A program made the position numbers and the translations under genes. Source: Schistocerca nitens (lineage: Eukaryota; Arthropoda; Insecta; Orthoptera; Acrididae). From it: DNA of 64,000 nt. The DNA is taken from NCBI RefSeq assembly GCF_023898315.1, contig NC_064621.1, positions 126,726,521 through 126,790,520 of the forward strand, written 5' to 3'. Positions within the stretch are counted from its first letter, which is position 1. The number at the start of each line of letters is the position of its first letter. The notes beneath the pieces are model-generated. The model did no database searches. It worked only from the letters and a program-made list of their open reading frames with translations, and had not been told where the DNA came from. Shown piece after piece: positions 33,202-43,728 of this stretch.

Positions 33202-34000
33202 TGTTATCATAAGAGGAACTAACATTATTGAATTATTTTTTTGAGAAACTCAAGATTACTGAAGGTATGTTTGCGCAATGCTAGTTCTAAGATTATTGTA
33301 GAAAGTAAGTCACATCTGAACGTTTGTAAAATCATTTCATTCAGAATATAATTAATTCTTGCCAGCAATATTGCATTACTGATTATAATCCATACTAAAA
33401 ACCATCAACGTAAATCTTTGCAAAATTTTATTGTTGTCTAGAAAATGTTTAACTGTGAATTACGTAACTTCATTCAAATTAATTAAAGAATAACGTCAGC
33501 TTTACTATTAAAGAACAACGTCAGCTTTGGTAATAAATACAGCCACTTATTATGACAGCCCACCAGCAGCCAATACAGTATAGTAAAACAGAATAAGTAT
33601 ATTCATGTCGCAGTTCGATGTAGCAGTCAGATGGCGATCCAGAAACAGTAAAAAAGGTAAGGAACAGTTCTGGGCTATTGCATGTAACGACTGAAGGCCA
33701 CGACGACGACACATTCTACGTTTCGTCGAAATAATCTGCAGATCACTTTTAATAAGCAGCATTTAAATTTGTGTGCGAAGATTGAGAAACAGAATTAATT
33801 TCAAAAGGAAGATTTCATTTGTTATTATTAAGCAAGAGATAGAAATCCTAAGGGAAGGTTTCATAGGTTATTGTAGAAGGGAAGGTTGCGTAACAATAGA
33901 GATATAGAGGAGACGGGAAGGTTTCAGTGTTCCGAAAAAGTGTACTAAAACAGAGAATCATTGTAAGAGGGGATGCATATATTTAAATCCAAATTTTCTT
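33202..34000. other. Unassigned stretch
   Basis: Short internal repeats such as AACGTCAGCTTT (twice near 33490-33530) and GGGAAGGTTTCA-like words near 33850-33930. No gene seen. Confidence 0.4.
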
Positions 34001-34577
34001 ATTAAGGGGGTAAGGACGTCAAACGGGCTGGCTTGGAGCAGGCCAGAGGACATTTTAATTTCCACTGTCTACACTTTTACAAGTAAATTCATAAAACTTT
34101 GTCAGCATGACCATGAATGATTCAGGATTCACACTCGTAGCAGCAGAAGTTCAAAAACATAACAAAATAATTTTTTTACATGTGAAAGCTCATCATTTAT
34201 TCACTTACTATTGGCTGCATTTGTTGCTATAGGTACACTTTTATTCATAAGTAAGAGAGACTGTTCGATGAATTTTGTACAGCATACAAACCATACTTGC
34301 AGGTGTGGAAAAATGAATGATCTGTTACGTTTTAAACTTTGTGTTTAGAAAAAAATCAAATTTTGTAGTTAATTATCTCAATTTTTACCACAGTTTTAAA
34401 TAGATTTGGAAAATTCTAGAGTTTCACACACCTGTAAGTATGTTTTGTATGCTGTGCAAAATTCATCAAAGAATCTCTCTTACTTGTGAAGAAAAATGTA
34501 CCTATAGCAACAAATGCAGCCAACAGTAAGTGAAAAATTTCATATCTAAAAAAAATTATTTTGGTATGTTTTAGCAC

Positions 34578-35085
34578 CCCCCTCCCACCCCCCCATGAAC
34601 CATGGACCTTGCCGTTGGTGGGGAGGCTTGCGTGCCTCAACGATATAGATAGCCGTACCGTAGGTACAACCACAACGGAGGGGCAGCAGCCTTTTCAGTA
34701 GTTGAAGGGGCAACAGTCTGGATGACTGACTGATCTGGCCCTGTAGCACTAACCAAAACGGCCTTGCTGTTGTGGTACTGCGAACGGCTGAAAGCAAGGG
34801 GAAACTACAGCCGTAATTTTTCAAAATGGCTCTGAGCACTATGGGTCATCAGTCCCCTAGAACTTAGAACTACTTACACCTAACTAACCTAAGGACATCG
34901 CAAACATCCATGCCCGAGGCAGGATTCGAACCTGCGACCGTAGCGGTCGCGCGGCTCCAGACTAGTGCCTAGAACCACTCGGCCACTCCGGCCGGCCGTA
35001 ATTTTTCCCGAGGGCATGCAGCTTTACTGCATGTGCATGGAGAGCTGTATCAAACCAGTCTCAGGACTGAAGACCACAACAACAC
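34578..35085 (+). mobile_element. Short internally deleted RTE-like element
   Basis: The first part (AACCATGGACCTTGCCGTTGG onward) is, from memory, the 5' leader of the RTE-like LINE at 12387-18315. It passes directly into that LINE's 3' block GAGCTGTATCAAACC...GAAGACCACAACAACAC. The flanking 12-bp duplication ATGTTTTAGCAC (34566-34577) / ATGTTTTTGCAC (35086-35097) shows it inserted as a unit. A SINE splits it. Confidence 0.65.
34823..34994 (-). mobile_element. tRNA-derived SINE, main family
   Basis: Perfect 13-bp duplication GCCGTAATTTTTC at 34810-34822 and 34995-35007. The tail has a short deletion (GGGTCATCAGTC). Confidence 0.95.
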
Positions 35086-35279
35086 ATGTTTTTGCACTTC
35101 CACTGCTATGAGTGTGAATCCTGAATCCTTCCTGGTCATGCTGACAAAGTTTTATGAATTTATTTGTAAAAGTATAGGCAGTAGAAAATAAAATGCCCTG
35201 TGTTGCCTCTCCTGCTCCAAGTCGGCCCGTTTGACGTCCTACGCCCCCTTAAGGAACTTAGACTTAACTGAGTGCATGA

Positions 35280-36200
35280 TAAATAAATATGGCGTGTGGC
35301 CACAGGTAGGCGAGGGCACTCGTAGTGCTGCACACCGTAGCGACAGAGCTCGGTTAGCAGTTACGAAGCGCCGCACCGTGGCCGGTCCCCTCGTCCGTGT
35401 CGTGGTGAAAGAGGACGACGCCGAGGGCAAAAGAACCCGGGAGCGAGACACCGGCTGAGTCACTCCGTTTATCAGTGCCCTCACTGCCCCAGCTCATTTC
35501 GTAGACGGCAGCGCCGGGGAAATTAATATACACGCCCGGCTGGGGCGGGCCGCCTGTTTACCCTGGTCTGGTCTCAGGTCTGGGTTGGTCTGGTCTCGTC
35601 GGCCACGGGCGGCCGTCCCAACCGCGCAGGCGGGCTCGCCGTACGGACGTAACGGGGCGCCGCGCTGTTTTAATTAGCGTCTTCCCGGAGAGCTGCGCAA
35701 GACGGTCATGCCGGAGCTCTGCGGGAGCGAGACGGAATATATTATTGCAGCGGGACGAGTCTTTGTATTTAATTAAAACGTTGCGGGGCGGGAGGTGGAT
35801 TCGTAAATGCAGCAGACCGGAAAGGAATACACCTCGGGAAGAGAGAGAGAGAGACACAGAGTGAGTGGGGGCGGAGGTGGAGGGAGTGTGGGGGTGGGAG
35901 ACATTGGGGGAGGTCAGAAATAAATATCACGGCGGGACTCTGGGAGAGCCGCGAGCCGCCGCCAGGGCCCAGGGGCGCCTAAATTATCTCGCTGCAAATC
36001 CCGCATACGTAATTAGCGCCGTGGGAGTCGTTGCCGGTGTCGGGGGTTATTGAATTATTGCGCGATCGCGGCGCCGCTGGCTGCGCGTTCCCACTGCGGA
36101 CCGGAGCGTAGAGCCATCGGCTTCCCCCACTACAGCCCGGCGTGTATCGGCTTCAGCACCGCCTGCTCCTCTGTGTACCTCCTACATCGGTAAAGCCACC
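35280..36200. other. GC/CpG-rich block, apparently single-copy
   Basis: Markedly richer in G, C and CpG than its surroundings and free of recognised repeats. AT-rich words sit inside it, including TAATTAGCG at 35671 and 36010 and TTTAATTAAAAC near 35769, which are homeodomain-type sites. A GA-rich tract lies at 35839-35900. It could be a promoter or enhancer CpG island; no exon is supported. Confidence 0.4.
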
Positions 36201-36353
36201 TCACCGCGCGTAGCGGATGGGACGAGGGCCTTTCAAAAAATAATGCACCGATACACCGCTATTCCTTCTCGGAACATACACTTAAAAAAAAAAAAAAGAC
36301 ACACAACGAAGGAATTAAGCAAATTGCTCACAAACTGGTATTCCTACAGATAT

Positions 36354-36480
36354 CGACTGTTTAAGGAAACAGCGGTCACGCGAGACACAACTGGCCCTCT
36401 TTGTGCACGATACACAACAGGCTCTAGATACCGGCTCCCAGCTTGATGCATTCCTCGACTTTCGAAAGCCATTCGACTCA
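36354..36480 (+). pseudogene. LINE RT fragment, 5' piece (rest at 38659)
   Basis: It includes GAGACACAACTGGCC and ends in TTTCGAAAGCCATTCGACTCA, encoding the FRKxFDS part of RT motif A. The next codons (VPHC) are at 38659, after the inserted foldback element. Confidence 0.75.
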
Positions 36481-36802
36481 CAACTGGAGGCCACGACGTT
36501 TGGAACGCGGATTTACAGCGAACTTCGTACACTCATAGTACTCCATGAGGACAACAAAATGTGTAAGCAGTAGAGCGTACTTCTCAAGTGTTATTGAGAA
36601 AATCGCAAGATAATTTCGGTCGTCAAATATATACCTGTGCGTGGCCATTTTTACCATGACGCGGCAGCAGCCGAGTGGTTAACGTTTAAGCCCCGTAATC
36701 ACTGGATCGAGTCCTGTTCGTCTGTTTTTATTTTTTTTTTAAATTTTTAACACAGTCATTTTATTTACTATTTATATTACAATTGATATAATGGGGAAAA
36801 TA

Positions 36803-37459
36803 CCTGGTGATCAAAAAGTCAGTATAAATTTGAAAACTTAATAAACCACGGAATGATGTAGATAGATAAAAATTGGCACACATGCTTGAAATGACATGGG
36901 GTTTTATTGGAACCAAAGAAAACACCCCATATTGCTAGACGCGTGAAGGATCTCTTGCGCGCGTCGTTTGCTGATGATCGTGTGCTCAGCCGCCACTTTC
37001 GTCATGCTTGGCCTACCAGGTCCCTAGACCTCAGTCCGTGCGATTATTGGCTTTGGGGTTACCTGAAGTCGCAAGTGTATCGTGATCGACCGACATCTCT
37101 AGGGATGCTGAAAGACAACATCCGACGCCAATGCCTCACCAAAACTCCGGACATGCTTTACAGTGCTGTTCACAACATTATTCCTCGACTGCAGCTATTG
37201 TTGAGGAATGATGGTGGAAATATTGTGCATTTCCTGTAAAGAACACCATCTTTGCTTTGTCTTACTTTGTTATGCTAATTATTGCTATTCTGATCAGATG
37301 AAGCGCCATCTGCCGGACATTTTTTGAACGTTTGTATTTTTTTGGTCCTAATAAAACATCATGTCATTTCAAGCATGTGTGTCAATTTTTACCTCTCTAT
37401 CTACATTATTCCGTGATTTATTCAGTTTTCAAATTTATACTGACTTTTTGATCACCCGG
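36803..37459 (+). mobile_element. Mariner-like element, internally deleted
   Basis: TA at 36801-36802 and 37460-37461 flanks long inverted repeats of about 100 bp that begin CCTGGTGATCAAAAAGTC / CCGGGTGATCAAAAAGTC. The matching arm of the foldback at about 38180 shows the empty site. Confidence 0.93.
36907..37239 (+). pseudogene. Mariner-like transposase, C-terminal fragment
   Basis: 110 codons corresponding to the last third of the protein: HIARRVKDLLRASFADD, WPTRSLDLSPCDYWLWGYLKS, and the end NDGGNIVHFL. The second catalytic motif (QDGAPPH in relatives) is lost; the frame instead starts MEPKKTPH. The DNA-binding half and first Asp are deleted. It cannot be active. Confidence 0.85.
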
Positions 37460-38317
37460 TACGTGTAATCGGATGAACTTTTATAAAATTTATAATGTTA
37501 TTTGGCAGTCTACTAATTTTTATTATCACAAATAATGTGATATTCATAAGTATCGACAAGTAAACGACCAAACGCATAAAGTGATACTGAAAATGTATGC
37601 TTGTCCGTGATTTGAAAAATCCCTTATACCTGGAAGGAGCCCGAAACGACTTGTTACCTCCAAGTTCTGACCAACACAGACGGCTTTCGAAAGATGTACA
37701 ATTAATCATCGCTTTCGACATTACGAGTACAAGTTTCAGGATGGTATTTTTCGTAAAAACATTGAAAACATAAAGTTAAACGGCACCAGCTGCGTTGAAT
37801 ATAAATGCTATGTTTCCGCATACGCAAGGTCTTTTGACGTTTATCGTGGAAAAACAAACCTCGTTAACACTTTCAAAAACCTCTCTTTCAGACGATAATT
37901 TGGAAGCAAACCATGCATAACGCAGTATTTCCTTAAAAATCGGCGCTGATAATTGGTTATGCAGTATAGAGTCTTTTTAATAGCGTCTTCCGAGAAGCAA
38001 TTTCTCGTTCTCGTTCGATTAAATGCGAACAGTTTTGATGACACGGACAAGCATACATTTTCAGTATCACTTTTTGCGTTTGGTCGTTTACTACTCGATA
38101 GTTATGAATATTATATTATTTGTGATAATAAAAATTAGTAGACTGCCAAATAACATTGTAAATTTTATAAAAGTTAATCCGATTACACGTATTTTTCCTA
38201 TTATATCAATTGTAATATAAATAGTAAAGAAAATGACTATGCTGAAAAAAAAACTGACGAACGGAACTCGATCCAGCGATCCAGCGGCTTGAACGCCAAC
38301 CACTTTTTTTCTTTAAA

Positions 38318-38466
38318 AAAACCATTTTGTTCTATTTTATTCGTTGAATTTGTTGAGGGCTGACGTCCGATGACACCCGTTCAGTTGGTTCGATGATCCG
38401 TTCGTTCAGTCTTTTATTAGAACGTGTAGCCAAGGCTCCGACCGAACACGCTGAGCTACCGTGCGT
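38318..38466 (-). mobile_element. tRNA-like SINE in the right arm of the foldback
   Basis: Absent from the left arm, present in the right. On the minus strand it starts near GGTAGCTCAGCGTGTTCGGTC and runs through ACTGAACGAACGGATCATCG to an A-rich end (AAAAAGAAAAAAAG). Boundaries are approximate; no clean target duplication was found. Confidence 0.6.
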
Positions 38467-38658
38467 CTGCAGCCGCTTCATGGTAAAAATGGTCACGCAC
38501 AGATACATATTTGACGACCGAAATTATCTTGCGATTTTCTCAGTCACGCTTGAGAAGTACGCTCTACTGCCTACACATTCTGTTGGCCTCATGGAGTACT
38601 ACGAGTGTACGAAGATTACAATAAATCCGCGTTCCAGACGTTGTGGCCCCCCTTGTCA

Positions 38659-39850
38659 GTTCCGCACTGTCACTTGCTACATAAAGTGTGCGCTTACGGT
38701 CTATCCGATGACATATGCGGTTGGATAGAAAAGTTTCTAACAGGCAGGAAGCAGTATGTCGTCCTGAACAGGTGGACTTCAACAGATACAGGCGTAACTT
38801 CAGGTGTGCTCCAGGGCAGCGTAATAGGTCTTCTGCTTTTTACGATTTACATAGACGATCTGGTTGATTGTATTGACAGCGGCCTTAGACTGTTTGCCGA
38901 TGGTGCTGTAGTCTACAGCAAAATAGTATCATACGAAAGTTGTGAATAAATCAATGAGGATTTGCAGAAAATGGCTCTGAGCGCTATGGAACTTAACCTC
39001 TGAGGTCATCAGTCCCCTAGAACTACTTAAACCTAACTAACCTAAGGACACCACACACATCCATGCCCGAGGCAGGATTCGAACCTGCGACAATAGCGGT
39101 CGCGCGGTTCCAGACTGTAGCGCCTAGAACCGCTCGGCCACCCCGGACGGCATTTGCAGAAAATAAATGCGTGGTGTATTGATTGGCAGTTATCTCTCAA
39201 TATTAGTAACTGTAACCTACTGCCTATATCAAGGCGAAAATCCCCATTAATGTACGAGTACAAAATAAATACCCAGTCTTGGAAGCGGTAACGCCCGTCA
39301 AGTATATGGGTGTGACTATTTGAAATGATCTCAAATGGTTCTTCAACAAGGGAAATAGCTTACAATAAATTAGTTCGTCCAGTCTTGGAGTATTGTTCTT
39401 CTGTATGGGACCATTACCAGTTGGGTCTGATTCAAAGAGATTGAGAAGGTCCAAAGAAGAGCGGCAAGATTCGTAACTGGTACATTTAGCCATCGCGGGA
39501 GCGTTACTAATCTCATAGAAAGTTTGAAGTGGGACACACTTGCAGATAGACGGCGCGCCAAACAGAAGGGGCTGCTCACTAAATTCCGAAATCCGATCTT
39601 CACCGAGCATGTATAGCATATATTATTACCACCAACTTTCAAATCGCGCAATGATCACCATTGAAAGATAAGGGAAATAAGAGCTCGTACTGAGGCGTTC
39701 AGTCAGTCGTATTTCCCTCGCGCGATCCGCAATGGAACAGACGGGTGAGGGGGGGGGGGGAGGGGGGAATATGACTTTTGCGGGAATTGTGCCCTCCGCC
39801 ACACACCGCTTGGTGGCTAGCGGAGTATATATGTAGATGTTGATGTAGAC
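38659..39850 (+). pseudogene. LINE reverse transcriptase, 3' piece
   Basis: Continues the RT from 36480: VPHCHLLHKVCAYGLSDDICGWIEKFLTG, VLQGSVIGLLLFTIYIDDL and LRLFADGAVVYS. The catalytic box is FADG, so the second Asp of FADD is lost. Then SLNISNCNLLPISRRK, a gap near 39335, LVRPVLEYCSSVWD and further decayed C-terminal text. A SINE splits it at 38972-39151. The 3' end has TGTAGATGTTGATGTAGA, a hexamer-type tail. Jockey-superfamily by wording; clade not certain. Confidence 0.85.
38972..39151 (-). mobile_element. tRNA-derived SINE, main family
   Basis: Perfect 12-bp duplication ATTTGCAGAAAA at 38960-38971 and 39152-39163. The stretch AACTTAGAACTACTT is shortened to AACTACTT. Confidence 0.95.
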
Positions 39851-40557
39851 GGAAAGTGCTAAATTCTAAACTTTCGCGACCGATAGATGAATGCGTGACG
39901 CTGCAGCGGAATTTAAATCACGCAGCTGGCGACGACGGGAAACGGTGGGCATGTCGATATCAGAGCACAAACTCTCTGCGACTTTCGTTCTGTGTACTCA
40001 GTTGCACAGCAACTATCTCTCGCAGACAGGCGCGTCAGCAGTATACGTAGATGTCATCATTTGACAGGTGATATGCAATTGGGCTCAAAGAAGCCCGCTG
40101 GAGTAATCGGCCAATCGCTCTACATTTTTATGGGAGCGAAGCCACTGTTCAACAGTGTTGGCAGGAATAGGTGAACCATAATCGTAGTGTCAGGAAGGGA
40201 AAGATCAACCTAGAGAGACGACAGAACTTGAGGACCAAGCCCTCAGAGCCCTGGATTCATCATTGTAATCGAACCGACGTGCAAGCGGTGCTTCAGTGAC
40301 CACAAGGACATTAACAGGCGGCTCACAGAAATCGGCGTGAGTTCACGGCTCCGCTTGCGTCGAATACCATTGACCTCTGTACACGAACAAGCCGTTTGCA
40401 GTTATGTTAGTTAGGTAGATATATGTTCCCTAGATGATTTAACGATTCTTTTATCGAAATGATTTGGAACGCATCAGTTTACAGGATATGTATACACGAT
40501 TAGTGTTAACAATAATGAAGATATTTTTATTTCTAGTCCCACTAGTGTAACTATACT
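39851..40557. other. Unassigned stretch
   Basis: No gene, repeat pair or tRNA-like motif recognised. Confidence 0.4.
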
Positions 40558-40569
40558 TCATATACTGGC

Positions 40570-40801
40570 ACCGAGCGGGGTGGCGCAGTTGGTAGACACT
40601 GGACTCGCATTCGGGAGGACGACGGTTCAATCCCGCGTCCGGCCATTTAGGTTTTCCGCGATTTCCCTAAATCACTCCAGGCAAATGCCGGGATGGTTCC
40701 TCTGAAAGGGCACGGCCACCTTCCTTCCCCATCCTTCCCTAATCCGATGAGACCGATGACCACGCTGTCTGGTCTCCTTCCCCAAACCAACCAACCAACC
40801 A
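40570..40801 (+). mobile_element. tRNA-derived SINE, second family (GCGGGGTGGCGCAG head)
   Basis: Head with GGCGCAGTTGG (box A) and GGTTCAATCCC (box B), then the body TTTTCCGCGATTTCCCTAAATC...GGGATGGTTCC and a (CCAA)n end. Perfect 12-bp duplication TCATATACTGGC at 40558-40569 and 40802-40813. Confidence 0.95.
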
Positions 40802-40813
40802 TCATATACTGGC

Positions 40814-41405
40814 TACGAGCTTTTAGGTAGAAATCAGTCATTTTTTAATGGCTACCAGTTTTTAAATAGAAATTCGTCAATGAAATAGAAGAAGCTTTCC
40901 AGGAGAAATGATTTTAAATTAGGTCTGAAGTTCTTTCGATGCCCCTCAGCAATTTTATGTTATTGCGAAAATTATCAAAAATTTTTGTTGCTGCATATTG
41001 AACTCTTTTCAGAGCCACCGATAGCTTTAACAATGCATAAAAACGTCATTTTTCCCCTCTAGTGCTCTAGGTATGTACATCACTGTTCTTCTCAAATTGT
41101 GATCTATTATTTTTTATGAATGTCATTAGCGAATATATGTACTGTGACGACGCAATTAAAATTCCTAGTTCCTTTCTGCCTGTCTTGGATAAACACCACA
41201 CATTATTCTTATTGCTCGCTTTTGAGCAATCGACACTTTCTTTCTAAGTGATGAGTTACCCGAGACAACTCAGTGGCTGAAACTCAGCAGTTTCAGCGAC
41301 TGAGTCTCCTGACTGTTGTAGATATCGTCAATTTCAGCTGATGGTGCTGCTCTGAATATCGTCTAAGATTATGCCAAAACCAGTCATTTTAATAAAATTA
41401 CATCG
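40814..41405. other. Unassigned stretch
   Basis: AT-rich; nothing recognised. Confidence 0.4.
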
Positions 41406-41409
41406 TGAT

Positions 41410-41616
41410 CTAGACTGCTTTTTCACTGATTTCATATAGATTACAAGATCGCTGCTTCCCAAAAATGTCTCTGTTATAAACCACACATATTTGAAAGGTG
41501 CGATAAGAAATAATGTCTCTATCATTGAAACTCTCAAATCCTCCAACTTCGGCCACTTTGACTCCTGGATACCGTACTACAGCTACAGTAGCCCATCCAC
41601 TTCCGGACGCTATTAT
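41410..41616 (-). pseudogene. Diverged copy of the capsid-like ORF at 10015
   Basis: In one minus frame, GWATVAVVR is followed after 14 residues by FNDRDIISYRTFQI, then CVVYNRDIFG before a TAG at 41410. A TAA lies just upstream of the aligned part. No arginine-rich start is visible. It extends 20-30 residues further C-terminal than the copy at 10015. Confidence 0.5.
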
Positions 41617-41844
41617 TTAGTAAGTGTTTTGAGTAACGCCATTAATACAGAAAAATCGCATTCACCCTACCTCCCTGGCCATGTAGTATCCACGTAGAGG
41701 CACATATAGTATAGTGTGTAACTACATCCACAGTGAGACTGAAAGTATGCCATCTCCAATCTTTACTCAGATTGTGTTTTGCTACCAATATGAATCATCA
41801 ACTAAACTGTGTTTGACCTGTGGGCATCTAAAGCAAAATATTAT

Positions 41845-42048
41845 GGTTCAAATGGTTCAAATGGCTCTGAGCACTATGGGACTCAACTGCTGAGGTCATT
41901 AGTCCCCTAGAACTTAGAAGTACTTAAACCTAACTAACCTAAGGACATCACAAACATCCATGCCCGAGGCAGGATTCGAACCTGCGACCGTAGCGGTCTT
42001 GCGGTTCCAGACTGCAGCGCCTTTAACCGCACGGCCACTTGGGCAGCC
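41845..42048 (-). mobile_element. tRNA-derived SINE, main family
   Basis: Perfect 12-bp duplication GCAAAATATTAT at 41833-41844 and 42049-42060. The tail end has a doubled GGTTCAAAT. Confidence 0.95.
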
Positions 42049-42060
42049 GCAAAATATTAT

Positions 42061-42796
42061 CTACGTCTATAATTTTGATTATTTAGCTTGGAAATGGATT
42101 GCACATAGTCGTGCTGTGAGTTTGTTCACATAAAATAATGACTTCTCATACCTTTACTACTTTTACAGGGAACACATAACTCTGGAATGAGCACCTAAGT
42201 CAAGATTGTGCATACTATTTTATCAAAATACTCATATTAGTTCTACTTAAAATAATATCACCTAGGGTAGTATTACCATGTTGTACCATACAGGTGTCGA
42301 CTATGGGTTGTGCTGTGTGTTTGAGAGTGGAATTGCACATTTTTTCACAGACACTGGGGCTCAAACCTTAATAAACACACCGCTAAAGTATAGGATTTTG
42401 GTATGCGGAGTAGATCATTGCATACAATCAAAACACAAGCCTATTGCTTGTCATTGCTGGACCCATGCTCCACTCCGTGGTGCTGGGATGTCCACGCTGC
42501 AGCAAACACAAAATAGTTTAATTGGATTGCAGGCCCAACCACAGTTAAGTATGACGAGAAGATCACGTACTGGAAGTGTTGTCATCGTGATCTCTATCCA
42601 AAGTTTTTTACTACTAGTATGAATAGTCATCATGAGTAAAAAACATTTGTTTTGGTGGTTATTCTAATCACGTTAGTTTGCTAAGACGCACTGCAGTGTT
42701 TGTCCTACATTTTTACGAATGCTAAGACAGACTGATGCGGTATTTAAGCCAGCATCCAGAAGAGAAGTAAATACCATCGTATCGTGTGGAAGAATA
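42061..42796. other. Unassigned stretch
   Basis: The 114-codon frame at 42278-42622 has no recognisable domain and is not called. Confidence 0.4.
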
Positions 42797-42798
42797 TA

Positions 42799-43561
42799 CG
42801 GGGTGTTACAAAAAGGTACGGCCAAACTTTCAGGAAACATTCCTCACACATAAATAAAGCAAAGATGTTATATGGACATGTGTCCGGAAACGCTTAATTT
42901 CCATGTTAGAGCTCATTTTAGTTTCGTCCACCTACGCTCAATGCGGCACGTTATCATGATTTCATACGGTATACTCTACCTGTGCTGCTAGAACATGTGC
43001 CTTTACGACACAACATGTGGTTCATGCGCGATGGAGCTCCTGCACATTTCAGTCGAAGTGTTCGTACGCTTCTCAACAACAGATTCGGTGACCGATGGAT
43101 TGGTAGAGGCGGACCAATTCCATGGCCTCCACGCTCTCCTGACCTCAACCCTCTTGACTTTCATTTATGGGGGCATTTGAAAGCTCTTGTCTACGCAACC
43201 CCGGTACCAAATGTAGAGACTCTTTGTGCTCGTATTGTGGACGGCTGTGATATAATACGCCATTCTCCAGAGCTGCATCAGCGCATCAGGGATTCCATGC
43301 GACGGAGGGTGGATGCATGTATCCTCGCTAACGGAGGACATTTTGAACATTTCCTGTAACAAAGTGTTTGAAGTCACGCTGGTACGTTCTATTGCTGTGT
43401 GTTTCCATTCCATGATTAATGTGATTTGAAGAGAAGTAATAAAATGAGCTCTAACATGGAAAGTAAGTGTTTCCGGACACATGTCCACATAACATATTTT
43501 CTTTCTAAGTGTGTGAGGAATGTTTCCTGAAAGTTTGGCCGTACCTTTTTGTAACACCCTG
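42799..43561 (+). mobile_element. Mariner-like element (DD41D type), internally deleted, copy 1
   Basis: TA flanks; long inverted repeats of about 110 bp start CGGGGTGTTACAAAAAGGTA. Same structure as 58780-59545. Confidence 0.93.
42982..43359 (+). pseudogene. Mariner-like transposase, C-terminal fragment, copy 1
   Basis: 125 codons: MWFMRDGAPAHFS holds the second catalytic Asp and WPPRSPDLNPLDFHLWG the third, with 41 residues between them, so DD41D. The protein ends CILANGGHFEHFL. The DNA-binding half and first Asp are absent. A sister copy (58982-59365) has the same start and end, so an already deleted element amplified. Confidence 0.88.
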
Positions 43562-43728
43562 TACATTTGAGATAATTAGGAGCGATAATTGGTTATAAAA
43601 CTATACTCTGTACACTACGTGATCAAAAGTATTCGTACACCTGGCTGAAAATGACAAGTTCTTGGAGCCCTCCATCGGTAACGCTGGAATTCATTATAGT
43701 GTTGGCCTACGCTCAGCCTTGATGACAA

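Larger units (their letters stand above)
34002..35252. mobile_element. Foldback (long-hairpin) element with TTAA ends
   Basis: Left arm from 34002 and right arm ending 35252 are inverted repeats over about 300 bp, starting TTAAGGGGGTAAGGACGTCA and its counterpart. The loop is near 34320-34420. The right arm is interrupted at 34578-35085 by an RTE derivative. TTAA at both ends suggests piggyBac-type target choice. No transposase is encoded. Confidence 0.85.
36481..38655. mobile_element. Large foldback element inserted in a LINE RT
   Basis: Arms of about 470 bp (36481-36802 plus 37460-37609) pair with 38041-38655. Ends read CAACTGGAGGCCACGACG and, inverted, CAAGGGGGGCCACAACG. TCA at 36478-36480 and 38656-38658 is a 3-bp target duplication, and the LINE reads through once the insert is ignored. 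A mariner derivative sits in the left arm and a SINE in the right arm. The 430-bp tip encodes nothing recognisable. Confidence 0.85.

Noticed and set aside
34002..35252. microRNA precursor from the hairpin
   Set aside because: Arms are hundreds of bases long with target-like ends; a transposon explains it.
39738..39770. Regulatory G-quadruplex
   Set aside because: A simple G-run in the decayed LINE 3' region; nothing else supports function.
42278..42622. 114-codon host gene
   Set aside because: No recognisable motif or homologous copy; length alone is weak evidence at this composition.
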